Shown here: positions 42,806-50,954 of the stretch, piece after piece
How positions within the stretch are numbered: the stretch's first letter is position 1
How the letters are laid out: each line of letters begins with the position of its first letter
Source of the DNA: Arsukibacterium sp.
Lineage (GTDB): Bacteria; Pseudomonadota; Gammaproteobacteria; Enterobacterales; Alteromonadaceae
DNA: 64,000 nucleotides
Reading direction: 5' to 3'
Assembly (NCBI RefSeq): GCF_018402695.1
Contig: NZ_JAGYIM010000009.1
Coordinates: forward strand, 372,001 to 436,000
Position numbers and translations under genes: made by a program
Notes under the pieces: model-generated
The model's input: only the letters and a program-made list of their open reading frames with translations
Database searches by the model: none
What the model was told of the DNA's origin: nothing

Positions 42806-44173
42806 ATGGCAGGCCCACAACAGATAGCCGTGGTGGAGGACGACCCGGCTTTAAAAGAACTGCTGCAGGAAGAGCTGACCGGGCTGGGGTATCAGGTTAG
42901 TGCCTGCGACAGTGCCGAGGCGCTACTGGCGCTTTTGGCTGAGCAGCAGTTTTCGCTGGTGATAAGCGATATCCGTTTGCCCGGGATCAGCGGTATGGAG
43001 CTGCTGACTCAACTTAAACAGCGCAATGAACCACCAGCATTGTTGCTAATCACCGCCTTCGGTACCGTGCGTCAGGCTGTCGCCGCGCTGAAACAGGGTG
43101 CGGATGACTTTCTGACAAAACCGCTGGATCTGGAGCATCTGGCATTAGCTGTTCAGCGTTTATTGCAACGCCAGGCGTTGCAGCAGGAAGTGCAGCAGTT
43201 GCGCCAATCAACCCGCCAGACCGGCCCGGGTGGGTTGGTGGGTAACAGCCGGGCGATGCGTCTGCTGTATCAACAAATTGCCCAGCTGGCCCCGGCGCAG
43301 GGGGCTGTGCTTATTTTGGGGGAAAGTGGCACTGGTAAAGAACTGGTAGCGCGGGCAATTCACCAGCAAAGCCCGCGAAATGCTAAACCTTTTATCGCCG
43401 TAAATTGCGCCGGTATTCCGGCCGAGCTGATGGAAAGTGAGTTTTTTGGTCATGCTGCCGGCGCTTTTACCGGGGCCCGCAATGCCCGTACCGGCTTATT
43501 AAAAGAAGCCGATGGCGGGACCTTATTGCTGGACGAAATTGCCGAAATGCCGCTGTTATTGCAGGCCAAACTGCTGCGGGTATTGCAGGAAGGTAAAATC
43601 CGGCCGGTGGGTAGTGATCAGGAAGTAGCAGTTGATGTGCGTATTCTGGCAGCGACCCATCAGGATTTAGAACAAAAAGTCGAGCAGGGTGAATTCAGGG
43701 CTGATTTATTCTACCGGCTGGAAACCTTCAGCCTGGCCGTGCCGCCACTGCGCCAGCGCGCCGAAGACTTAGAACTGCTGGCGAATCATTTTGTCAGCCA
43801 GTTTCAGCAGCAACAACAAAAAGCAGTGCAGGGCTTAAGTCAGCCGGCCTTAGATTGTCTGTATCGTTACCCGTTTCCCGGTAACGTTCGCGAACTGCAA
43901 AATGCCATCGAGCGCGCTTTTACCTTTGCCAGTGGCCAGCACATTGCGGTGGCTGATCTGCCCGAACGGATCCGTAACTACCAACCGCCAGCCAACAGTG
44001 ACGCCCTGCCAGCCAACAAAAGCTGGCCAACTTTGCAACAACTGCAGCAAAATTATGTACAACAGGTGCTTAATCATACTGCTGGTAATAAGCAACGGGC
44101 GGCGCAGATCCTGGGGATTACCCGCCGCACCCTGTATCGCTGGCTGGAAGAGCCATCGGCGGAACCGGAATGA
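42806..44173 (+). CDS. NtrC-type sigma-54 response regulator
   Basis: A 455-residue enhancer-binding protein. The receiver has Asp55 ([10 protein letters not shown]) and Lys in FLTKPLD. The AAA+ domain has Walker [16 protein letters not shown], canonical GAFTGA, Walker [14 protein letters not shown], and the R-finger region [16 protein letters not shown] Fis-type helix-turn-helix ([20 protein letters not shown]) ends it. Its stop overlaps the start of the kinase-like gene downstream by four bases (ATGA), so three genes form one unit. Confidence 0.94.
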   Translation: MAGPQQIAVVEDDPALKELLQEELTGLGYQVSACDSAEALLALLAEQQFSLVISDIRLPGISGMELLTQLKQRNEPPALLLITAFGTVRQAVAALKQGADDFLTKPLDLEHLALAVQRLLQRQALQQEVQQLRQSTRQTGPGGLVGNSRAMRLLYQQIAQLAPAQGAVLILGESGTGKELVARAIHQQSPRNAKPFIAVNCAGIPAELMESEFFGHAAGAFTGARNARTGLLKEADGGTLLLDEIAEMPLLLQAKLLRVLQEGKIRPVGSDQEVAVDVRILAATHQDLEQKVEQGEFRADLFYRLETFSLAVPPLRQRAEDLELLANHFVSQFQQQQQKAVQGLSQPALDCLYRYPFPGNVRELQNAIERAFTFASGQHIAVADLPERIRNYQPPANSDALPANKSWPTLQQLQQNYVQQVLNHTAGNKQRAAQILGITRRTLYRWLEEPSAEPE

Positions 44174-45003
44174 ACCCGGTTAGTGTCATTATCAGCCAGC
44201 TGCAGCTGACACCTGCGGCAGACGCTGCGTATAAGCAGTTATTGTTACAACTGCTCAAGCCATTATTGACTTTGCCAACACCCGCTGTCATTGGTATCAG
44301 TGGAGCCCAGGGCACAGGGAAAAGCACCCTGGCAAGGGCTCTGACCGAGTTGTTGGTGTCCAGAGGGATTGCCGCCGGCAGCGTATCGCTGGACGATTAC
44401 TATCTGAGTCAAGCGCAACGGCAACAGCTGGCGCAAACTATTCACCCGTTGCTGGCGCAGCGCGGTGTGCCGGGCACCCATGATATACAACAGGCTATTC
44501 GTGATGCTAAAGCCGTGCTGGCTGGCCAGCCGGTGGCCTTGCGCCAGTTTGATAAAGTGTTGGACGAGCCTGTTGCTGCTTTGCCGGCACAACAGCTGGA
44601 TCTGTTAATAGTCGAAGGCTGGTGTCTGGGCATCCAGCCCCAGGCAGAGGCTGATCTGGCTGTGCCGGTGAATACAATGGAAGCGCTGGAAGATACAGTG
44701 GGCCAGTGGCGGCACTATGTTAACCAGCAACTGGCAGGCGCTTACGCCGATTACTGGCAACTGTTAAAACCGCTGGTCTGGCTACAAGCACCTGACTGGG
44801 AATGCATTTGCCGCTGGCAGGCCCAGCAGGAACAGCAACTGAGGCAAGCACGTGGCCGTGGTATGAGTGACAATGAACTTGCGCGCTTTATGCTGCCATT
44901 TCAGCGCTTAACCCTGGCCAGTTGGCAACAGCTGCCAGCTATTGTCACCGCAACCGTGCTGTTGGATCAACAGCACATACCCACCTTACTGGCTGCTGAT
45001 TAA
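44170..45003 (+). CDS. P-loop kinase, D-glycerate 3-kinase-like
   Basis: A 277-residue P-loop kinase with Walker [14 protein letters not shown], an acidic substrate loop [29 protein letters not shown], and the Walker B region [13 protein letters not shown]. This order is that of the plant/cyanobacterial-type glycerate kinase (GLYK) and yeast Tda10 group, within the phosphoribulokinase/uridine-kinase superfamily. In gammaproteobacteria the substrate of this branch is not certain. Its four-base overlap with the sigma-54 regulator gene is the only functional hint. Confidence 0.82.
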   Translation: MNPVSVIISQLQLTPAADAAYKQLLLQLLKPLLTLPTPAVIGISGAQGTGKSTLARALTELLVSRGIAAGSVSLDDYYLSQAQRQQLAQTIHPLLAQRGVPGTHDIQQAIRDAKAVLAGQPVALRQFDKVLDEPVAALPAQQLDLLIVEGWCLGIQPQAEADLAVPVNTMEALEDTVGQWRHYVNQQLAGAYADYWQLLKPLVWLQAPDWECICRWQAQQEQQLRQARGRGMSDNELARFMLPFQRLTLASWQQLPAIVTATVLLDQQHIPTLLAAD

Positions 45004-45387
45004 CTGCAGCACCGGTTGTAAGGTGCGACCAAAGTGAAGTTGCAGGGTGGTTTGCTGGCGCGGTGCCAGCCGTATTTCAAATTCCTGCGGAAATATCCGG
45101 GTACAATCGGCCATAACTGCAACGATATGATCCTGATTATATATCCGCTGGCCACCGGCGCTGTTAGTCAGGGTAACAATCGCCACCCGCTCACCATTAT
45201 CGGCGGCCAGCAAGGCATAATTATCCAGTTGCAGTTCGCTGCGCTTGGGGACAATATTTTTGTCGCGCTCACAGCTCAACTGGACATTTTGCAACGGAGA
45301 GGGCTCAAAACGCAGCACCTGCTCCGGATCAGGTTCGTAAGCAAAGGCAGGCACGCTTACTACAGCAAACAACAGCCAGAACTTCAT
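44986..45387 (-). CDS. Small periplasmic protein of unknown function
   Basis: A 133-residue exported protein with a signal peptide of 16 residues (MKFWLLFAVVSVPAFAYEP). Two Cys (LSCERDK and MADCTRIF) may form a disulfide. The rest is predicted beta-strand rich (ERVAIVTLTNS, FEIRLAPRQQTTLQLHFG), suggesting a small beta-sandwich. I do not recognise the family. It converges with the P-loop kinase gene, with the two coding regions overlapping by 18 bases at their 3' ends, and no terminator is evident. Confidence 0.75.
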   Translation of the reverse strand: MKFWLLFAVVSVPAFAYEPDPEQVLRFEPSPLQNVQLSCERDKNIVPKRSELQLDNYALLAADNGERVAIVTLTNSAGGQRIYNQDHIVAVMADCTRIFPQEFEIRLAPRQQTTLQLHFGRTLQPVLQLISSQ

Positions 45388-45566
45388 GGGTTATCCTTGT
45401 AATTTACAAAGACGTTACATTAGCGGTTTTATTGCCTGACGCCTAGTTCCTTGCCAGAAAAACCCCCTATTTTTTGACCTAAGCAGGCGGCTGGTTGAAT
45501 CTGCGATACAGCCCGGGTGTTAAGCGTTAGAATAGCGACATTACTCTGTTAATTAGTGTTTTCACT

Positions 45567-46670
45567 ATGCCGCTGATACGCCGGGTCTTATCCCGTCTTA
45601 CCGGGGATTATTTATTACTGACACTGCTGATGCTGCTGCCGTTATTGTTATGGCTGCAGCCTACGTCAGTGCATGGTGTAATTGTCCTGATAGACTGGCA
45701 TACCGTAGCCGCGCTGGCTGGCCTGATGCTGCTAAGCCGGGCATTAGAAGACAGTGGTTATCTGGCGCGGTTTGCCGCCAGGTTGTTGCCGTGCTGCCAC
45801 TCTGAACGGCTGTTAGCATTGCTGCTACTAGTCTTTGCTGCGCTATTGTCAGCCATCGTTACCAATGATGTGGCCTTATTTATTCTGCTGCCTGTTACCT
45901 TAACTATTGGTCGCCTAACCGGTGTAGCTGTGGGTCGGCTGATTATTTTTCTGGCGCTGGCGGTAAATGCCGGCTCTGCCTTAACACCGATTGGCAATCC
46001 GCAAAACCTGCTGTTGTGGCAGGCCTCCGGCTATAGCTTTTGGCAATTTTCCTTAATGATGGCGCCACTGGCGCTGAGTTTACTGCTGCTGATCCTGCTG
46101 TTAAGTTGCGCTGCCTTCAGTAGCCGTAAGCTACACATAGTGGTGCCACACGATAACAGTGCTGACAGCCGTCGCTTATTTGGTTGGTCGCTGGCTGGTT
46201 ATCCGCTGATTATTCTGGCAATGGAATATCAGCTGGCGCCCGCTGCGGCCCTTGCAGTACTGCTAATCTATACGCTATTTAAGCGCGGCGTGATTCTGGG
46301 TATCGATTGGCTGCTATTACTGGTATTTATGCTGATGTTTATCGATTTGAGCCTTCTGGCGCAATTGCCACTGCTGCAGCAACTGGCAATGCAGTTAGTG
46401 GCGCTGCCCGCCGGTAGCTATAGCGGGGCAGCGTTGCTGTCGCAGCTTATTTCTAATGTGCCGGCAGCGATATTCCTGCAGCACTTTACCAATGAATGGC
46501 GGGCACTCAGTTGGGGTGTTACCGTGGGCGGTTTTGGCCTGGCTATTGGCTCGCTGGCTAATTTAATTGCGCTGCGGCTGGCAAAACAGCCGGGGCTATG
46601 GCGCGAGTTTCACTACTGGTCGCTGCCCGTTTTTGCCGGCAGCCTGGTGGTGGGATGGATACTGTTATGA
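45567..46670 (+). CDS. SLC13/ArsB-type ion transporter
   Basis: A 367-residue membrane protein with about ten segments, of the ion-transporter superfamily (DASS, ArsB, NhaD). The family hairpin is clear in VTNDVALFILLPVTL, VNAGSALTPIGNPQNLLLW (N-x-G-x-x-L-T-P-x-G-N-x-x-N) and the second repeat SQLISNVPAAIFLQHF. At 367 residues it is shorter than typical DASS carriers (about 450), but both repeats are present. The substrate may be a dicarboxylate, sulfate or arsenite. It is monocistronic. Confidence 0.85.
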   Translation: MPLIRRVLSRLTGDYLLLTLLMLLPLLLWLQPTSVHGVIVLIDWHTVAALAGLMLLSRALEDSGYLARFAARLLPCCHSERLLALLLLVFAALLSAIVTNDVALFILLPVTLTIGRLTGVAVGRLIIFLALAVNAGSALTPIGNPQNLLLWQASGYSFWQFSLMMAPLALSLLLLILLLSCAAFSSRKLHIVVPHDNSADSRRLFGWSLAGYPLIILAMEYQLAPAAALAVLLIYTLFKRGVILGIDWLLLLVFMLMFIDLSLLAQLPLLQQLAMQLVALPAGSYSGAALLSQLISNVPAAIFLQHFTNEWRALSWGVTVGGFGLAIGSLANLIALRLAKQPGLWREFHYWSLPVFAGSLVVGWILL

Positions 46671-46790
46671 GGGTTGTCAAACTAAGGTAGGAATCCTGAT
46701 GGCGCAGCCGCAGAGTGTCAGAGAGTTTCGTTAGTAACCTCGGGTTGCTGTGGCGAGCATAGCGGGAGTTGCAACCGTTCCTGAGCTTTT

Positions 46791-47858
46791 TTACAGACTT
46801 ACACTATCACCCTCATTTAAAATCAGCAGCGGCACCTGGCTATCCAGTTGCTGCTGCATATTCAGTAAGCGCAGCAATGCCGAGTGTGAGCTGTGATCGC
46901 CCATTTGCCAGCTGGCATTGCCATAACCCCAGGGGATCATCACTTTACAGCCCAGCTCGCTGGCCACCATCAGCGCATCTTCCGGGGTCATATGCACAGC
47001 CCGGTAATTGGGGCCATGGTAGGAGGCAATAGGTAGCAGGCAGATATCGATAGTGCCGTAGCGTTGCCTGATATCAGTGAAATGCTGCGAATAGCCGGTA
47101 TCGCCGGCAAAAAACAGCTTACTGTCACCATGTTGAAGTAACCAGCCAGCCCAAAGCGCCTGATTTTCATCGCTGAAGGTCCGGCTGTTGAAGTGCCGTG
47201 CCGGTAACGCATGAATAGTGAGTTTGCCTTGACGGGCACTACTGTACCAGGCCATCTCGGTGGCGTTATAACCCCCGTCAGGCAGATAAGAGGCCATGCC
47301 ATAGGGCAGGTAATAATGGGCGTCGGTGCCAATCCGTTTAATATCGCGGGTACTGAAATGATCATAATGCAGGTGAGAGTATAATACCGCATCGGCCCGC
47401 CGTAGCAGTTCTGCACTAAGTTCTGGCGTCGTGCGCCGTTGTTTAATGCCCGTTAAATGTGCTGCCCAACTAACCGGCCAGTCGAACTGTCCGGTTACCG
47501 GGTCCAGTAATACGTGCTGGCCATCAGGTGTTGTAATGCTGAAGCTGGCATGGCCGAGCCAATGCACATTAAAACCGCTTTTTAGTTCAGGCGCTCGTTG
47601 CGGCCCGGCGTAATGACATTGCTCTGCCGGGGCTTTGCATGCTAACTGCGGATGGGGCTTATAGCAGTTTTGTTCACAATCAGCAGGATACGGAATATTA
47701 CCGTAATACATATTACGAAATGGTTGCCTGGTTTTAAGCAACTCAGCTGCGTTGTCAGGCTGGCCGGCAAGTTGCTCTACATTATTGCTGCTACTGCATC
47801 CATGCAGCCCGGTTACTATGCTCAGTAATACTATGATTGTCAGTAACCGGTACGTCAT
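46791..47858 (-). CDS. Metallo-beta-lactamase-fold lipoprotein, NAPE-PLD/UlaG-like
   Basis: A 355-residue lipoprotein (LHGC, Cys21). The MBL fold is shown by VHWLGHASFSI, the metal motif YSHLHYDHFS (H-x-H-x-D-H), FFAGDTGYSQHF and LLPIASYHGP, with the last His in PWGYGNASW replaced by context. The wording is that of the UlaG/NAPE-phospholipase D-like group, which act on phosphodiesters or lactones. It lies 26 bases after the aspartyl protease gene on the same strand, so the two may be co-transcribed. Confidence 0.85.
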   Translation of the reverse strand: MTYRLLTIIVLLSIVTGLHGCSSSNNVEQLAGQPDNAAELLKTRQPFRNMYYGNIPYPADCEQNCYKPHPQLACKAPAEQCHYAGPQRAPELKSGFNVHWLGHASFSITTPDGQHVLLDPVTGQFDWPVSWAAHLTGIKQRRTTPELSAELLRRADAVLYSHLHYDHFSTRDIKRIGTDAHYYLPYGMASYLPDGGYNATEMAWYSSARQGKLTIHALPARHFNSRTFSDENQALWAGWLLQHGDSKLFFAGDTGYSQHFTDIRQRYGTIDICLLPIASYHGPNYRAVHMTPEDALMVASELGCKVMIPWGYGNASWQMGDHSSHSALLRLLNMQQQLDSQVPLLILNEGDSVSL

Positions 47859-47884
47859 AACGTCTCTGGCTTAATCCCTGTTAA

Positions 47885-48796
47885 TTACTGCGGTAAGGCC
47901 ATATGGACATGGCCGCCTTTATAGTCGATGGTGATCAGAAAGTGCTGTAATACATCGTAGCCAATCAGGCCCTGGACTCTGCGTCCGCGGATCCGCGAAC
48001 CCAGCGCGGAATGCTGGCTTTGCAGGTTAGCGGTTTCACCTTCGGCAGGTATCGAGACCAAGACGTCTTCCAGGACAAAAGGACCTATTTTAAATTCGGG
48101 GATCCTAAAGCTCTCAGTGACTGCAGTTTTATTAACACCGGAGCTCAGATGTGTTTCTACTTCAAGTTGATCTAACCAACCCAGACTTTCTGCCACTAAG
48201 CGGTCGATTAGCATGCCACCACTGTTGCCGGTATCCAGCAGTAACCAGACCTTTTTGCCCTCTGCTATTTCTACTTCAACAATCGGCATGCCACTGCCTT
48301 TATCTTGTTCAGCCCGGACATTTCTTAACTTACGCATATTAATCGCGTCTTGACTGACAAAGCGCATTTTCTGGTTAGGATAATCCAGCTGCAAAATAAA
48401 CATATTAAAGAATCCGGCTCCCAGTAGCAGGGCATTTTCATGAAAGCCAAGATTTACTTCCACCAGCGAATTCAGTTTGGTATCAATGCCCAGCAAAGAT
48501 ATGGGTACACCATTATACGTAGTGCGCTGCTCTGTGCCATACACACCTTCAATTTTCATACTGCCAACAGCATTGAGTTTTAACTCATTTTTGCCAATAA
48601 AGCTGGTGTTGATTGCGTTAACCTGGGCACCGGTATCTAAGATGGCGTAGCCAGGTATGTTTGCTACTGTGACCGGTACTTTTACATGGCCATTTTGCTG
48701 GCTGAATTCCATCCACGGAGTGGCACTGGCCAGGCTATTTGTGCAACTAAACAGGACAGCAACGCAAAACAAAGCACGAAATGATTTTATCAGCAT
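47885..48796 (-). CDS. Exported aspartyl protease with two retropepsin-type motifs
   Basis: A 303-residue exported protein (signal peptide to about residue 26, LASATP). It has two retropepsin-like lobes in one chain: the first has YAILDTGAQVNAI (Asp54), the second VWLLLDTGNSGGMLID (Asp188). Each is followed by a flap-like region and hydrophobic-hydrophobic-Gly (ALLLGAGFF, VQGLIGYDVL). Single-lobe retropepsins must dimerise; here both active Asp can come from one chain, as in pepsin. The substrate is unknown. Confidence 0.82.
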   Translation of the reverse strand: MLIKSFRALFCVAVLFSCTNSLASATPWMEFSQQNGHVKVPVTVANIPGYAILDTGAQVNAINTSFIGKNELKLNAVGSMKIEGVYGTEQRTTYNGVPISLLGIDTKLNSLVEVNLGFHENALLLGAGFFNMFILQLDYPNQKMRFVSQDAINMRKLRNVRAEQDKGSGMPIVEVEIAEGKKVWLLLDTGNSGGMLIDRLVAESLGWLDQLEVETHLSSGVNKTAVTESFRIPEFKIGPFVLEDVLVSIPAEGETANLQSQHSALGSRIRGRRVQGLIGYDVLQHFLITIDYKGGHVHMALPQ

Positions 48797-48876
48797 AAGG
48801 TTGGACTTTTTAATTATTTGTAGCTGAAGTTAGCAGTGTCCCTGAAATGAGTCAATCAGATTTTTAGCAGAGGGTG

Positions 48877-48899
48877 GCCGGCTTAAGTACTAAGCCGGC
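48877..48899. other. Stem-loop between the protease and coiled-coil genes
   Basis: A perfect nine-base-pair stem GCCGGCTTA/TAAGCCGGC with loop AGTAC lies 33 bases after the KfrA-like stop. It has no T run on either side, so it is at best an atypical terminator. Confidence 0.4.
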
Positions 48900-48931
48900 A
48901 CAACTTATTATGTCGCGCTGTTAACTGTTAT

Positions 48932-50785
48932 TTAATGCGCCTTCACCGAATCTTTTTGAAGATCGCGCAATTTTTGCTCCAGCTTTTCAATTTTTTCCTG
49001 CGCCTGCTCACGATAACGGGTTAGCCGTTCAATGGTGGCTGTTGCATTACTTTTAACAAAGCTGACTTGCTCTTCCAACTGTTGTTTTTGTTTGGTCCAG
49101 CCGTTCTTATCAACCAGCATTTCCTGCATTTGATCACGTTGTTGCTGCAATTCATCCCGCAGCTGCTTAATGGTTTCCCGCTGTTCTGCCTGATGATTGG
49201 CTGTTATTGCACTTTGTTCTTTCATCATATTATTACTGGCACGCAGCTGATCGACCAGTTGTTGTAAATCGGGTTGATCACTGCCTTGTTCACTTTGTAC
49301 CTGTTGCAGGTGGTCAATTTGTTGCTGCAGCTCGCTGACCAGATTACGTTGAGAGTCAGCTTCTTGCTGAGCCGCTTCCCGTTCTACTTTGAGGCTGTCT
49401 AAAGCTGCTTTATGATCTGCAACCAGCTGTTGCTGTGCGGCCAGTGCCGCTTCCAGTTCCGCATTATTGTCAGGTTGCTGCTTACTTTGCAGTTTTGCCA
49501 GTTGCTTCTGTTCAATAGCAACCTGATCCAGTGCGGCATCACGCTCCTCCGTCAGGCTGGCTCGCAGCGCTTCCAGTTCGGCAACTTGCTGTAATGCCTG
49601 ATCGCGCTCAGCAATAATTTCCGCTTGCTGGCCGCTGTCTGCACTGACAGCGCCACTTTCTTGTTGCGCCTGTTGCGCCTGTTGCAGCTGGTCCAGCTGT
49701 AATTGCAGCCGGCGACTTTGCGCAACCGCCTGCATTTCTGTTTTGGTTGCCTGTTGTAGTTTGTTTTCAAACTCACTGAGCATGGTTTGCAGCTCAACAA
49801 TTTCATTGTTGCTTTGTTGTTGCTCTGCGGCATATTTTTTCGCAACAGTTTGCAGTTTTTCTAACTCTTGTAGCTGCTGTTGATTAAGCTGTTGCTGGTC
49901 CTGTAGTTTTTGTTCCAGAGCCAGGGCGTTAGTCAGTTTGTCCTGTAACGCCTGTTGCTCTGAGTTGGCTTCGGCAAGCTTGTTTTGCAGTTCGGCTAAC
50001 TGCTGACTGTGCTGCTCGCTTTGTTGCTGCAGTTGTTGCTGTAGCGCATCGTTAGCTTGTTGCAGCGCTTTGAGCTCATCTGCTGCTTTAACAGCTTGCT
50101 GTTCAGTGGCCGCCAGTTTGTTATTCGTTTCTTCCAGTTGCTGTTGCAACTGTTGCAGCTGTTGCTGACTTTTCTGAAGTTCGTTTGCTGCTTTTTCCAG
50201 TTCTTTCTGCAGTTGCTGTTCGCTTTGTTGTCGTTCAGTTGCGGCTATTTCCAGCTCTTTGTGCAACTGATCCAGCTGCATCTGATGTTGTTCCTGAACC
50301 TGCTTTGATTCGGCCAGCTCCTGCTGCTGACTTTTTGCATGCTGCAATGCCTGATCCCGTTCATCGCGGATGGCACTGTACTTTTCTGCCTGCACGGCCA
50401 GTTGCTGTTGCTGATGGGCCAGGCTGACCTCAAGCTCTGAACGCTTTTGCTGCAGCTGCTCAAGATCTTTCTGAATTTGCTGATTATGTTCTGCGGCCTG
50501 TACTTCAGCCTGGATAGCCTGGGCTAACTGCTCATTTAACTGCTCCAGTTGTTTGCTGGCGTGTTGCTGAGCTTCCCGTTGAAAGGCCGTGACAAAGTCT
50601 TCACTAAAAGATGTTTCGGCGACGGTAGGGGTGCGGGTAGCCTGCTCGTTACGCCATTTCTGATAATGCACAACCAGACTGGCCTGAGCACCAGACACTT
50701 TGGCCAACAGATAATCGAGCGAGACCGGTTTGCCAGCTTGCTGCAATTCATCACAGATCTTTTTGACTTCACTATATTGGGTCAT
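48932..50785 (-). CDS. KfrA-like DNA-binding coiled-coil protein
   Basis: A 617-residue protein. The N-terminal 50 residues (YSEVKKICDELQQAGKPVSL, then SGAQASLVVHYQKWRNEQ) match the KfrA_N DNA-binding domain, and the remaining 550 or so residues are an almost unbroken, Gln-rich coiled coil. KfrA proteins bind DNA near plasmid partition genes and form filaments or scaffolds. KfrA-domain proteins also exist on chromosomes, where the role is unclear. It is divergent from topB; a ParA/RHH pair lies 3 kb away. Confidence 0.85.
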   Translation of the reverse strand: MTQYSEVKKICDELQQAGKPVSLDYLLAKVSGAQASLVVHYQKWRNEQATRTPTVAETSFSEDFVTAFQREAQQHASKQLEQLNEQLAQAIQAEVQAAEHNQQIQKDLEQLQQKRSELEVSLAHQQQQLAVQAEKYSAIRDERDQALQHAKSQQQELAESKQVQEQHQMQLDQLHKELEIAATERQQSEQQLQKELEKAANELQKSQQQLQQLQQQLEETNNKLAATEQQAVKAADELKALQQANDALQQQLQQQSEQHSQQLAELQNKLAEANSEQQALQDKLTNALALEQKLQDQQQLNQQQLQELEKLQTVAKKYAAEQQQSNNEIVELQTMLSEFENKLQQATKTEMQAVAQSRRLQLQLDQLQQAQQAQQESGAVSADSGQQAEIIAERDQALQQVAELEALRASLTEERDAALDQVAIEQKQLAKLQSKQQPDNNAELEAALAAQQQLVADHKAALDSLKVEREAAQQEADSQRNLVSELQQQIDHLQQVQSEQGSDQPDLQQLVDQLRASNNMMKEQSAITANHQAEQRETIKQLRDELQQQRDQMQEMLVDKNGWTKQKQQLEEQVSFVKSNATATIERLTRYREQAQEKIEKLEQKLRDLQKDSVKAH

Positions 50786-50954
50786 AGTTATACATCCGAT
50801 TCACTACTTTGATTTTGCAGAACAACTTTAAACAGCACAAGAAGCATACTGTAGTCGTTTTTGACTAAAAACTAAATTTTTATCACATAATTTTTGCATT
50901 TATCTGTCATACCAACTAAATTAACTGTTAATTTATACAGTATTGGTGGTTGCT

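Noticed and set aside
46743-46776. The stem GGTTGC/GCAACC after the ion transporter gene
   Set aside because: It has only six pairs with a loop of 22 bases, and the T run is some 10 bases further on, so it is not supportable as a terminator.
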